Shown here: positions 1 through 7,915 of the stretch, piece after piece
How the letters are laid out: each line of letters starts with the position of its first letter
Position numbering within the stretch: the stretch's first letter is position 1
Source of the DNA: Paraburkholderia sprentiae WSM5005
GTDB taxonomy: Bacteria > Pseudomonadota > Gammaproteobacteria > Burkholderiales > Burkholderiaceae
Assembly: GCF_001865575.2 (NCBI RefSeq)
Contig: NZ_CP017561.2
Span: 1,798,001-1,862,000, forward strand
DNA: 64,000 nucleotides
Reading direction: 5' to 3'
Translations under genes and position numbers: made by a program
Notes under the pieces: model-generated
Seen by the model: the letters and a program-made list of their open reading frames with translations, nothing else
Told to the model about the DNA's origin: nothing
Database searches by the model: none

Positions 1-1202
1 CGATCGTTCGGAAAAATCACCGTCGAAGCGTGAATCTCATTCCACGGAATCGTGGTCGTCAGCACGCTCGGCAATTCGCCGCTTTCCGAGTAAGCACGAG
101 CCGCACGGATCATCTGACGACGCCATGCAACGACCGCGACATCCGATGTGCCGAGGTGTTCCTTCGTGCGGTCGAGGATACGGCCCTGAGTTTCACTGAC
201 TGCGTGGTCCTGCGTCAGGATGCCCTTGATGCCCGACATCGACGTCGTCTTCATGGCCTCGCGATCCTGCTTGTACCAGTTGTCGATGTTGAGCTCCTTG
301 CGGAAGTTTTCATCGAGCCAGTGACCGCCTTCCTGAATACGATATTCGATATCGACAGGCTGCGTTTCGTCGAAGAACCACTGGATATGCCACGTCGATT
401 CGTCATCGCGCGGAACAAATGCATTTGCCATGCGACGGTTCTTGCGCACGCCGAATCCATCGGGCGGAATCAGCGTGAAAAACGGCAGGACCACTTGCGT
501 GACGCGGGCGTGCAACTTGCCTTCTTCACGGAAATTGCGCACGCCTGCATAGCGCAGGCCGTAGTGCGTGTACTCGACTTCGATCTTCGGACGCAGATCG
601 CGTTCGTGTTCGTACTTGGCCGGCGCTGCCCACGGTTGTTCACGGTGCAGGACGCCTGCGTGTGCGGAGTCGATCGTGCCCTCGACGGCTTGGGCGTAGT
701 TGCAGTCTTCGAGTACCTTGAACGCAACAACCTTTTCCGCCGGGTACGATAGGAAATCGAAGTCGGGGAATTGGGGAACCTTCGCGGGATCGCCCATGTA
801 CGTCCAGATCACGCCGGCGACTTCTCGAGTCGGATACGCCACTGCCTTGATACGCGAGCACAGCTTCGAATCTTCCGGCTCCGTCGGAGTGTCCATGCAC
901 TGACCATCGACGGCGAACTTCCAACCGTGATACAGACAACGCAGGCCGCCGTCCGAGTTGTCGCCCAGCGCGAGCGACGCACGACGGTGCGGGCACTGTT
1001 CTTCGAGCAGGCCAACCTTGCCGTCGCTATCGCGGAACGCCACAAGGTCTTCGCCCAACAGACGCACACGCACGGGCTTGCCGCCCGGCTCGCTGATTTC
1101 GGACGCCAGCATCATCGGAATCCAGAATTGGCGGATCATGTCGCCGTTCGGCGTGCCTTTACCAACCTGGGTCAGAACGTCGTTATCTTCGCGGGAAAGC
1201 AT
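1..1202 (-). CDS. Rieske-type aromatic ring-hydroxylating oxygenase, large subunit (partial, C-terminus outside window)
   Basis: Terminal oxygenase that would hydroxylate or O-demethylate an aromatic acid using electrons from the divergent reductase at 4181. The protein starts at 1202 after an AGGAG site and runs off the left edge, so about 400 residues are visible and the stop is not. The Rieske [2Fe-2S] motif is C70-P-H72 ... C89-L-Y-H92, with 16 residues between the pairs. The mononuclear-iron facial triad begins at D178-S-A-H181-A-G-V-L-H186; the final carboxylate is not assigned here. Single-component alpha architecture (no beta subunit gene nearby) and the pairing with an FMN/2Fe-2S reductase fit the phthalate 4,5-dioxygenase / phenoxybenzoate dioxygenase / vanillate demethylase group. 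Substrate cannot be read from sequence. Last visible gene of the leftward operon. Confidence 0.88.
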   Translation of the reverse strand, partial: MLSREDNDVLTQVGKGTPNGDMIRQFWIPMMLASEISEPGGKPVRVRLLGEDLVAFRDSDGKVGLLEEQCPHRRASLALGDNSDGGLRCLYHGWKFAVDGQCMDTPTEPEDSKLCSRIKAVAYPTREVAGVIWTYMGDPAKVPQFPDFDFLSYPAEKVVAFKVLEDCNYAQAVEGTIDSAHAGVLHREQPWAAPAKYEHERDLRPKIEVEYTHYGLRYAGVRNFREEGKLHARVTQVVLPFFTLIPPDGFGVRKNRRMANAFVPRDDESTWHIQWFFDETQPVDIEYRIQEGGHWLDENFRKELNIDNWYKQDREAMKTTSMSGIKGILTQDHAVSETQGRILDRTKEHLGTSDVAVVAWRRQMIRAARAYSESGELPSVLTTTIPWNEIHASTVIFPND

Positions 1203-1266
1203 GGTTTGCTCCTAGATTTTGTTTATCTGTGAATATGCGCGGGAGATAAATGCGCTCCCACTAGCG

Positions 1267-1572
1267 TTAAACGAGTTCGACGGCCTTCAGCAATCGATCA
1301 CGCGCGTCTTCGGTGTTGCTGTCGTTGCCAATGAAATCGTGCGCTTCGACAATCAGGTTGCGCAGAGCAGCAAGGTTCTGCACTTCCCGCACATTCGAGC
1401 CCTGCCGTGCAGCAGCGACGATATCGTTATCGAGCAGCCGCCAGACTTCATCGAGCTCGGATTCGCGGTAAATCATGTGCTCGAACGTACTCGACTTCTC
1501 CACGCGCCCGATCAGTTCACGCAGCGTTTGCGGTGAGTAATCTTCGATCGAGTGAATATCATCCACGTTCAT
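1267..1572 (-). CDS. Small helical protein of unknown function within the oxygenase operon
   Basis: I do not recognise this 101-residue protein. It is acidic, has no cysteine, no signal peptide and no membrane segment, and looks mostly alpha-helical (a Leu/Glu-rich stretch around residues 15-50 and another around 60-100). It sits 9 nt after the flavin monooxygenase and 64 nt before the Rieske oxygenase, on the same strand, so it is almost certainly co-transcribed. Its position suggests an accessory or assembly factor, or a very divergent small subunit of one of the two oxygenases. That is inference only. Codon use resembles its neighbours, and the ATG follows a weak AGGAT site. Confidence 0.7.
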   Translation of the reverse strand: MNVDDIHSIEDYSPQTLRELIGRVEKSSTFEHMIYRESELDEVWRLLDNDIVAAARQGSNVREVQNLAALRNLIVEAHDFIGNDSNTEDARDRLLKAVELV

Positions 1573-1581
1573 GGCTCATCC

Positions 1582-2766
1582 TTATTTCTTGGGACCTGGA
1601 CCGAACTGCGAAGGTGGGAGGCCGAGCGCATGGCGACCAAATGCCGTCAGCGCCGAATCCCACGTGAAAGCAAAGTGCTGGGCGGCGGAATTGACGTCGC
1701 GCCAGATACGTTGGAGCTCCGAAGCGTTGTAAATGCTGGTGCCGCCGGCAGCTTCGAAGACACTGTTGGCGGCGCGACGAGCGGTTTGAGCGGAATACGC
1801 CCAGTCGCGCGGTATACGCGACCATTCGAGCGCCGTCAGTGACTCTGCACTTTCTGCCGTATCGACGCGGCGCGTGTCTTCGAGAATCAATGCGTAGGCC
1901 GCGTCGAGATCTGCCGTCGCGTGTGCCAGGCGTTCGATCGTAGCCGACTGTTCCGCCATTTGAGCGGCCGGCATTGCCTGCAGACGCGGCGCCAAACCCT
2001 CAGCGAACGAACGGAGTGCTGCGCGTGCCATGCCCAGCGGCGCGCCGATGAGCGAGAACGGCGTGACGTTCTGGAAAGGCATCCGGTAGATCGAGGCACG
2101 CATTGCGTCAGCGCCTTCGACGTTGCCCGTCATCATGTCTTTGACCGACACCGAACGATGTTTCGGGATGAACGCTTCCGCGACCTTGATCGTGCGGCTA
2201 CCGGTGCCACGCAGGCCAGCCGTGTGCCAGTCATCGACAATTTCGATATCCGAACGCGGGATCACGAAAAAGCGCGGTTCAGGCGGCCCATCGGAACGCT
2301 GCACGGCGTTTCCGATGATGACCCATTGCACATGGTCGATACCCGAACAGAAGCGACCGTCGCCGTTCACGAGTTTGTAGCCGCCGTCGACTTCGGTAAT
2401 CGTGCCGCCCAAGCGGAACACGGTTGCCGTCAATACGTGGCCTTTGCCAAGCACGTCTTGCTGTGCTTGCAACGGGAACAGATTCAACATCCAGCTATGA
2501 CCCGCCAGAACGCCGAAAACCCAACCCGTCGAGCCACAGGCCGATGCGATTTCTGCCGTAACTTCGACGAGCGTAGTGAAACCTAGTTCGGAACCGCCAA
2601 ACGTCTTCGGTGTGATGATGTTGAAAAGACCCGTTTCGCGCAGTGCATCGATCGTTTCTTTGGGCACCACGCGGTCGCTTTCGGTCTGTTTGACGCGTGA
2701 ACGAATCGCGTCATGCAAACCACGGGCAATATCGAGGGCTTCCTCGCGGCTGTTAATACGGCTCAA
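1582..2766 (-). CDS. Acyl-CoA dehydrogenase-fold flavin-dependent monooxygenase (group D, two-component)
   Basis: Predicted oxygenase half of a two-component flavin monooxygenase (HsaA, DszC, HpaH/C2 type), which uses reduced flavin from a separate reductase to hydroxylate an aromatic ring. The 394 residues cover the family length: an N-terminal helical domain (about 1-110), a central beta domain (about 115-215, with ATVFRLGG and a GRFCSGIDHVQW stretch) and a C-terminal helical bundle ending in a HALGLPPSQFG-like tail. Acyl-CoA dehydrogenase catalytic features were not evident, which favours an oxygenase. Translation probably begins at TTG 2766, preceded by AGGAG at good spacing. The likely partner is the flavin reductase at 9356 in the divergent operon. 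It lies between the beta-propeller gene and the 101-aa gene. Confidence 0.82.
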   Translation of the reverse strand: MSRINSREEALDIARGLHDAIRSRVKQTESDRVVPKETIDALRETGLFNIITPKTFGGSELGFTTLVEVTAEIASACGSTGWVFGVLAGHSWMLNLFPLQAQQDVLGKGHVLTATVFRLGGTITEVDGGYKLVNGDGRFCSGIDHVQWVIIGNAVQRSDGPPEPRFFVIPRSDIEIVDDWHTAGLRGTGSRTIKVAEAFIPKHRSVSVKDMMTGNVEGADAMRASIYRMPFQNVTPFSLIGAPLGMARAALRSFAEGLAPRLQAMPAAQMAEQSATIERLAHATADLDAAYALILEDTRRVDTAESAESLTALEWSRIPRDWAYSAQTARRAANSVFEAAGGTSIYNASELQRIWRDVNSAAQHFAFTWDSALTAFGRHALGLPPSQFGPGPKK

Positions 2767-2838
2767 GACATTCTCCTGGGAGGACTTGGTGCGCCGGAAC
2801 GTGGCCGGCGTGCAGAATGGTTTTTGCTTAGATATCGC

Positions 2839-3981
2839 TCAGTGTTCGTTGCGACCATAACGATCTTCGACGGTCATACGTTCCTTGGCGTCGAGGAACC
2901 AGCGATAGTGACCGCCCTTCGAGATCGGCGGAACGTCTTCGGAGACGACGTACCAGCTTTCGCCGTCGTTTTCCGTCGCATAGATTTCGCCCGTTGCCGT
3001 ACCGGCGATGAGCATGATCTTGTCATCCCAACGGTACATACCCATACCCTCGATGTTGCCGATAATTTCCTCGGGCAGACCGTTACGCATATGTTTCCAG
3101 GTAACACCACCATCGGTGCTCTTGAGAACAGTTGCGTTCGCCGACTTACGGGCGCCCCAATCGCGCGGTGCGTTACCCGGTCCACCGAGATACAGAACGT
3201 TCTCGTTGCGCGGGTCGATAAACATGGCGTCGGGATAACCGATAAGGTCTTGACGCGTCATCAGGTGAACCCAGGTCTCGCCAGCGTCTGCGCTGTAGTG
3301 CAGGCCTTCGCCGCCGCACATGAAGATCTGTTTCGGATTCGACGGGCGGATCACCACGCGGTGGTTGTCGTGGTAGAACTTGTCGTTTTCCGATTCGTAC
3401 GACCGCGGCTCGTTCCACGTCTTGCCGTCGTCGGTAGTCTTGAGAAGCGCGCCCTGTTCAATACAGACATAAAGCGTTTCGGGTTCGGCCGGGTGAAACG
3501 AAATATTCTTGACGTGTGCAATATGCGGGGGCGGCGGGAACGTCCACCTGTCCTGGTCCGGCACCGTCATCATTTCGGGAATTTCGACCCACGAAGCACC
3601 CAGATCGTCGCTGCGATAAAGCGCGGACGGCTCAGTGCCCAGAAACAGGACGGTCTTCCCGTCGCGCTCCTGCTTCGCCATCGTATAAATATGCGTGCTC
3701 TTCAGGCCATTGTTGGCCGGTTCCCACGTCAGGCCCAAGTCCTTCGAGACTACGAGACTGCCTTGGCCGTGTGCGCCCGCGAACAACAGGCCCGCACCCG
3801 GAACATAGAGCAACGCGCTCACGTGGCGATCTTCCAGCGTCGTGCGCGTGAGATCCCACGGGGCACTGGCGTCTTCACGCTCGAATACGAGCATGCCGCG
3901 AATCGTAGCAACCAGTAGCGTCGTTGCCGCGCCATCACCGTGCGTAACGGTTCCACCGTTGGTGGTCAGAACTGCAATCAT
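2839..3981 (-). CDS. BNR/Asp-box beta-propeller protein of unknown catabolic role
   Basis: A 380-residue protein made of sialidase-like Asp-box repeats. Six are readable: SKDLGLTWEP, SDDLGASWVE, TTDDGKTWNE, SADAGETWVH, STDGGVTWKH and TENDGESWYV, spaced along the chain, so a six- or seven-bladed propeller is expected. There is no signal peptide: the N-terminus reads MIAVLTTNGGTVTHGDG, so it should be cytoplasmic. Sialidase catalytic residues are not evident. It is the first gene of the leftward operon, with a strong GGGAGGAGAA site before ATG 3981, ahead of two oxygenases. Propeller folds include lactonases and ring-processing lyases, so an enzymatic role in the pathway is possible but unproven. 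Confidence 0.8.
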   Translation of the reverse strand: MIAVLTTNGGTVTHGDGAATTLLVATIRGMLVFEREDASAPWDLTRTTLEDRHVSALLYVPGAGLLFAGAHGQGSLVVSKDLGLTWEPANNGLKSTHIYTMAKQERDGKTVLFLGTEPSALYRSDDLGASWVEIPEMMTVPDQDRWTFPPPPHIAHVKNISFHPAEPETLYVCIEQGALLKTTDDGKTWNEPRSYESENDKFYHDNHRVVIRPSNPKQIFMCGGEGLHYSADAGETWVHLMTRQDLIGYPDAMFIDPRNENVLYLGGPGNAPRDWGARKSANATVLKSTDGGVTWKHMRNGLPEEIIGNIEGMGMYRWDDKIMLIAGTATGEIYATENDGESWYVVSEDVPPISKGGHYRWFLDAKERMTVEDRYGRNEH

Positions 3982-4022
3982 TTCTCCTCCCTAGGGAATA
4001 CCCCATGTGATGTCGCCTGTCT

Positions 4023-4051
4023 TTGACTTTTTCCCGCTCAGACGAAATAAT
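4023..4051 (+). promoter_or_regulatory. Candidate sigma-70 promoter for the rightward operon
   Basis: TTGACT (4023-4028), a 17-nt spacer, then AATAAT (4046-4051); five of six matches in each box. Transcription would start near 4058 and leave a leader of roughly 120 nt before the reductase ATG at 4181. The surrounding 4020-4080 stretch is the most A+T-rich part of the intergenic region. Confidence 0.5.
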
Positions 4052-4075
4052 ATGCAAAAAAGAATTACGCGTCAA
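4047..4075 (-). promoter_or_regulatory. Candidate sigma-70 promoter for the leftward operon
   Basis: On the minus strand TTGACG (4075-4070) is followed after exactly 17 nt by TATTAT (4052-4047), each matching the consensus at five of six positions. Transcription would start near 4040, giving a leader of about 60 nt before the beta-propeller gene. The -10 overlaps that of the rightward promoter. Confidence 0.5.
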
Positions 4076-4180
4076 ACGGTTGGCAAGAAACTTTCAATGA
4101 TTGGTGACTGAGGAAGCGTGATGTGTGATGCCTGCCCCCCATTCGCAGGGTTCCGCGCGTTCTATGATTTTGGAGGTGAG

Positions 4181-5137
4181 ATGACTGAACTTAATGAAGT
4201 GATGACTCTGCGCTTGACGGCGAGTCAATATTTAGCGCGCAACACGCTGGCTCTGACCTTTGAAGACCCCGAGGGCGAGCGTCTGCCCGCCGCTGACGCG
4301 GGTTCGCACGTCGCACTGATCCTGCCGAACGGATTGACGCGTCAGTACTCCCTCCTTGAGTCCAGCAATAGCCTGACGCAGCGTTCGTACGTGATTGGCG
4401 TCAAACTCGACCCGCAGTCGCGTGGTGGCTCCCGCTACATCCACGAAACGATGCGTGTCGGCGACCTGGTGCAGGTCGAAACCCCGCGCAACAACTTCCC
4501 CCTCGACGAAGACGCTGAGCACACGGTTCTGGTTGCCGGTGGTATCGGGATCACGCCTATTCTGTGTATGGCGCGTCGCCTGAAGGAAATCGGAAAGTCG
4601 CCGCGTATCTATTATTCGTGCCGAGACCGGGTTGACGTCGCCTACGCTGAAGAATTAAAGACGTTCGAAGGTTCGCTCGTTCACGTCGACGCAGACGTCG
4701 GCACGTTTCTGAATATCGAAGACGTGGTGAAGCGGGAGCCGGCGTCGGCCCATTTCTATTGCTGCGGCCCCGGCCCGATGCTCGAAGCATTCGAAAAGGC
4801 TTGCTCGACTTTGCCCCCTGAACAAGTCCACGTCGAGTACTTCAGTGCCAAACACGAAGCCGCACTCGATGGCAACTACGTAGTTGAACTGCGTAAGAGC
4901 GGCAAGACGCTCAGCGTCCCTCAAGGCAAGACGATTCTCAACGTCGTGCGCGAAGCCGGTGTACCGATCTCATACTCGTGCGAAGAAGGCGTATGCGGTG
5001 CATGTGAAGTCCGCGTGCTGGAAGGTGAGCCGGATCACCGCGACGCCATTCTGTCGGAGCCCGAAAAGGCTTCGAACAAGACGATGATTATCTGCTGTTC
5101 TGGCTGCAAGGGCGATCGTCTCGTCCTCGATCTGTAA
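4181..5137 (+). CDS. Phthalate dioxygenase reductase-type oxidoreductase (FMN, NADH, plant-type 2Fe-2S)
   Basis: Electron-transfer partner for the Rieske oxygenase at 1-1202. Starting at ATG 4181 behind GGAGGTGAG the protein has 318 residues, the usual length for the phthalate dioxygenase reductase family. Domains in order: flavin-binding barrel with R54-Q-Y-S57, NAD-binding domain with GGIGITP at 120-126 and CGPGPM at 195-200, and a C-terminal ferredoxin domain with C267-x4-C272-x2-C275 and a fourth cysteine at 305 or 306. An upstream GTG/ATG at 4118-4123 is in frame but has no comparable ribosome site, and the added residues do not look like family sequence. First gene of the rightward operon; oxygenase and reductase are therefore divergently transcribed. 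Confidence 0.92.
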   Translation: MTELNEVMTLRLTASQYLARNTLALTFEDPEGERLPAADAGSHVALILPNGLTRQYSLLESSNSLTQRSYVIGVKLDPQSRGGSRYIHETMRVGDLVQVETPRNNFPLDEDAEHTVLVAGGIGITPILCMARRLKEIGKSPRIYYSCRDRVDVAYAEELKTFEGSLVHVDADVGTFLNIEDVVKREPASAHFYCCGPGPMLEAFEKACSTLPPEQVHVEYFSAKHEAALDGNYVVELRKSGKTLSVPQGKTILNVVREAGVPISYSCEEGVCGACEVRVLEGEPDHRDAILSEPEKASNKTMIICCSGCKGDRLVLDL

Positions 5138-5193
5138 CAAACACCCGTGTGCCTACGGGCACCCACCATCACGTTAATCAAGGAGACAAGTAA

Positions 5194-6207
5194 GTGATTA
5201 TTGATTGCCACGGTCACGTCAGCGCACCCGCAGAATTGTGGGTCTACAAGGCACACATTCTGTCGCATCGGGGCGAACACGGTCGCAAGATGCCGGAGGT
5301 GACCGACGAGGAAATCCTGCACTACGCCAACAAGAAGGAAATGGCGCCGGTTGGCCACCTCGACATGCTCGACCGCGTCGGCACGAACGTCCAGCTGATG
5401 TCGCCGCGGCCGTTCCAGATGATGCACAGCCAGAAGCCGGGCAAGCTCGTGCACTGGTTCACGGAAGAAACCAACAACATCATCTCGCGCACTGTCAAGC
5501 TGCTGCCGAAGCGTTTCATCGGAGTCGGCGGCCTGCCGCAAGTGTCGGGCGACCCGATCGAGGTCGTGCTGCCGGAACTGGAGCGCTGCGTCAAGGAACT
5601 GGGTTTCAAGGGCGTACTGCTGAATCCCGACCCATTCGAAAACAGCGGCGTCGAAGCCCCCGGTCTCGGTGATCGTTACTGGTACCCGCTGTACGAGAAA
5701 CTGTGCGAACTCGACGTACCGGCGCACATCCATGCTACTGGCTCGCAGTCGGCACGTTCGCCGTACACCGTTCACTTCATTAACGAAGAAACGATCGCGG
5801 TGTTCAACCTCGTCAATTCGAACGTCTTCAAGGACTTTCCGAATCTCAAGATCATGGTGTCGCACGGCGGCGGTTCGATCCCCTACCAGATCGGCCGTTT
5901 CCAGTCGGGCGCCTCGCGTGCCGGCCGCAACTTCCTCGAGGGCATGCGAAATCTGTACTACGACACCGTGCTCTACTCCGAAGAATCGCTGCGTCTACTG
6001 ATCAAGACGGTTGGCGCTGACCGCTGCATGTTCGGCGCTGAGTGCCCGGGTGTGGGTTCGGCTATCAACCCGGACACCGGCCGCACCTTCGACGACATCA
6101 AGCCGTATATCGAAAGCTTCGACTGGCTGTCGAAAGCAGAGAAGGATGCAATCTTCTTCGGCAACGCTCGCGACTTCTTCAAGCTCAACCTCGCGGATTA
6201 CGAATAA
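5194..6207 (+). CDS. ligJ: 4-oxalomesaconate hydratase, amidohydrolase superfamily (LigJ type)
   Basis: Catalyses hydration of 4-oxalomesaconate to 4-carboxy-4-hydroxy-2-oxoadipate in the protocatechuate 4,5-cleavage and gallate routes. The 337-residue protein has the expected metal-binding pattern of the LigJ subgroup: D4-C-H6-G-H8 at the N-terminus, H178-I-H180 after the central barrel strands, S-H224-GGG, and E283 in GAECPG. Long stretches (ISPRPFQMM-like segment at 70-78, NPDPFEN, GDRYWYPLYEKLCELD) match what I remember of Sphingobium LigJ very closely, so the call is specific rather than generic amidohydrolase. GTG start at 5194 is preceded by AAGGAGAC. It follows the reductase by 56 nt and precedes the LigB-type gene by 26 nt. 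Confidence 0.88.
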   Translation: MIIDCHGHVSAPAELWVYKAHILSHRGEHGRKMPEVTDEEILHYANKKEMAPVGHLDMLDRVGTNVQLMSPRPFQMMHSQKPGKLVHWFTEETNNIISRTVKLLPKRFIGVGGLPQVSGDPIEVVLPELERCVKELGFKGVLLNPDPFENSGVEAPGLGDRYWYPLYEKLCELDVPAHIHATGSQSARSPYTVHFINEETIAVFNLVNSNVFKDFPNLKIMVSHGGGSIPYQIGRFQSGASRAGRNFLEGMRNLYYDTVLYSEESLRLLIKTVGADRCMFGAECPGVGSAINPDTGRTFDDIKPYIESFDWLSKAEKDAIFFGNARDFFKLNLADYE

Positions 6208-6233
6208 TCCCGACGCCCACAGGACTCGAAATC

Positions 6234-7235
6234 ATGGCAAAAATCGTATTGGGAATGGGAACTTCGCATGGCCCTATGCTCATCACGCCACCGGAGACCT
6301 GGGGCGCTCGCGTACCCGATGATCGACTGAGCAAGCATGATTTCGAAGGCCGCGAATGGGCTTTCGATGAACTCGTCGGATATCGCCGTAGCGAGAACCT
6401 CGCGGATCAGATCACGCCGGCGAAGTGGAAGGAGCGGCATGCCCAGTGCCGGGCGGCTATCGAGGAAATGGCGCGGGTGCTGGCTGAGGCCAAACCTGAC
6501 GTCGCTGTCATTGTCGGCAACGATCAGATGGAAATTTTCACCACTGATTGCATTCCCGCATTCGGCGTCATGCACGGCCCGACGATCGTGAACAACATGA
6601 TCAGTCACGATAAATTGATGCAAATGCCTCCGGGCGTGCGCCATTCGATGCCGGGTTACAAGCCGGAAACTGCCACGCATGAAGGCGTTCCCGCGCTTGC
6701 AAAGCACATCATCAAGAACGCGATCGCCGACAACTTTGACGTGGCCGCTCTTGGCCGCTTGTCAGAAACGGAAACGCCGCATGCATACGGCTTCGTGTTC
6801 CGCCAGCTGATGAAAGACCAGGTCGTTCCGACCGTGCCGGTGTTTGTCAATACGTTCTATCCGCCGAATCAACCGACAGTCGCACGCTGCCACGCTTTCG
6901 GTGCATCGATTGCTCGCGCGATCGAATCGTGGGATTCGGACGCACGTGTAGCTGTCATCGCTTCCGGTGGTCTGACGCACTTCGTCATTGACGAGCGCGT
7001 CGACAATCTGATTCTCGACGCGATGAAGAACCACGACCTCACGCCGGTATTCGCGTTGGGCGAAGAAATCTTCCAGGCGGGTACATCGGAAATCAAGAAC
7101 TGGATTCCCGTCGCCGGCATGATGGATGAACTCGGCTTCGACATGACGGTGGTCGACTATGTGCCCTGCTATCGCAGCGAAGCCGGTACCGGCAACGCCA
7201 TGGGCTTTGTGTACTGGAAGCCGCAGTCCGAATAA
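6234..7235 (+). CDS. LigB-type class III extradiol ring-cleavage dioxygenase homologue
   Basis: Predicted to open a hydroxylated aromatic-acid ring between or beside hydroxyls. Using ATG 6234 the protein has 333 residues. Compared with LigB of Sphingobium from memory: H12 in GTSHGP aligns with iron ligand H12, H249 in SGGLTH with the catalytic/second-sphere H195, E286 in TSEIKNW with iron ligand E242, and H183 in ETPHAYG with H127. The position of the second iron-ligand histidine (H61 in an NDH motif) is Q98 here (NDQ), which is unusual. No separate LigA-type alpha subunit gene is seen. An in-frame upstream extension to 6042 overlaps the hydratase gene and is not the true start. Next gene, an RraA-like aldolase, begins 15 nt downstream. 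Confidence 0.83.
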   Translation: MAKIVLGMGTSHGPMLITPPETWGARVPDDRLSKHDFEGREWAFDELVGYRRSENLADQITPAKWKERHAQCRAAIEEMARVLAEAKPDVAVIVGNDQMEIFTTDCIPAFGVMHGPTIVNNMISHDKLMQMPPGVRHSMPGYKPETATHEGVPALAKHIIKNAIADNFDVAALGRLSETETPHAYGFVFRQLMKDQVVPTVPVFVNTFYPPNQPTVARCHAFGASIARAIESWDSDARVAVIASGGLTHFVIDERVDNLILDAMKNHDLTPVFALGEEIFQAGTSEIKNWIPVAGMMDELGFDMTVVDYVPCYRSEAGTGNAMGFVYWKPQSE

Positions 7236-7250
7236 GGAAACATCAAATAT

Positions 7251-7913
7251 ATGGCAACTAAAGACGAATTCGTCCACCGCCTTCGTCGGCTGGACTGCTG
7301 CGCAGTCTCGGACGCACTCGATAAACTCGGCTTGTCCGGCGTCGTGAGCGGCGTCGCCCAAGCCTCAGGCACGAAGCGCATCGCAGGTCGCGTCATCACG
7401 ATGAAACTCGGTGTTGGTGATCCGCCTCCCGGCCCGCCGCGTCATCTGGGCACCACCGCGATCGAACTCGGCCACTCCGACGATGTGATCGTTGTCGAGC
7501 AGCGCACCGGTATTGAAGCCGGTTCGTGGGGCGGCATCCTGTCGCTGGGTGCCAAGGTTCGCGGTATCGCGGGCGTGATCGCTGACGGTCCGGTTCGCGA
7601 CATCGATGAATCCCGCGAGATGGGCCTGCCGGTGTTCACAAACAAGTTCACGGCGCTCACCGCTCGTGGTCGTATCGTCGAAAAAGGCGTGAACGTCCCC
7701 ATTGAAGTCTTCGGGGCCGCAGTGGAAGCCGGCGACTACGTGATCGCCGACAGCAGCGCCGTGATTTTCATCGGCAAGGCAAACATCGCCAGAGTGGTCG
7801 AGACTGCTGAATCGATCGTCGCACGCGAAGCCTTGATGGCGAAGGCACTACTGGCGGGCACGCCGATCCATGAAGTCATGGGTGGCAACTACGAATTTAT
7901 GCTTAAGGATTAA
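7251..7913 (+). CDS. RraA-like protein, copy 1 of 3 (HMG/CHA aldolase fold)
   Basis: 220-residue member of the RraA / 4-hydroxy-4-methyl-2-oxoglutarate aldolase fold. The key region reads G95 then 20 residues, R116-D117, two residues, E120. That arrangement (G-x20-R-D-x2-E/D) is the one I associate with RraA-type proteins, whereas proven aldolases carry Asp at the first position to hold the divalent metal. It may therefore be non-catalytic, a decarboxylase/aldolase with altered metal site, or a partner of the next two copies. It starts at ATG 7251 and ends 2 nt before copy 2, so translation is probably coupled. Cytoplasmic, no extra domains. Confidence 0.8.
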   Translation: MATKDEFVHRLRRLDCCAVSDALDKLGLSGVVSGVAQASGTKRIAGRVITMKLGVGDPPPGPPRHLGTTAIELGHSDDVIVVEQRTGIEAGSWGGILSLGAKVRGIAGVIADGPVRDIDESREMGLPVFTNKFTALTARGRIVEKGVNVPIEVFGAAVEAGDYVIADSSAVIFIGKANIARVVETAESIVAREALMAKALLAGTPIHEVMGGNYEFMLKD

Positions 7914-7915
7914 TC

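Noticed and set aside
2713..3918. 401-codon plus-strand frame opposite the beta-propeller
   Set aside because: Six Asp boxes on the minus strand identify the real gene; the plus frame has no family features.
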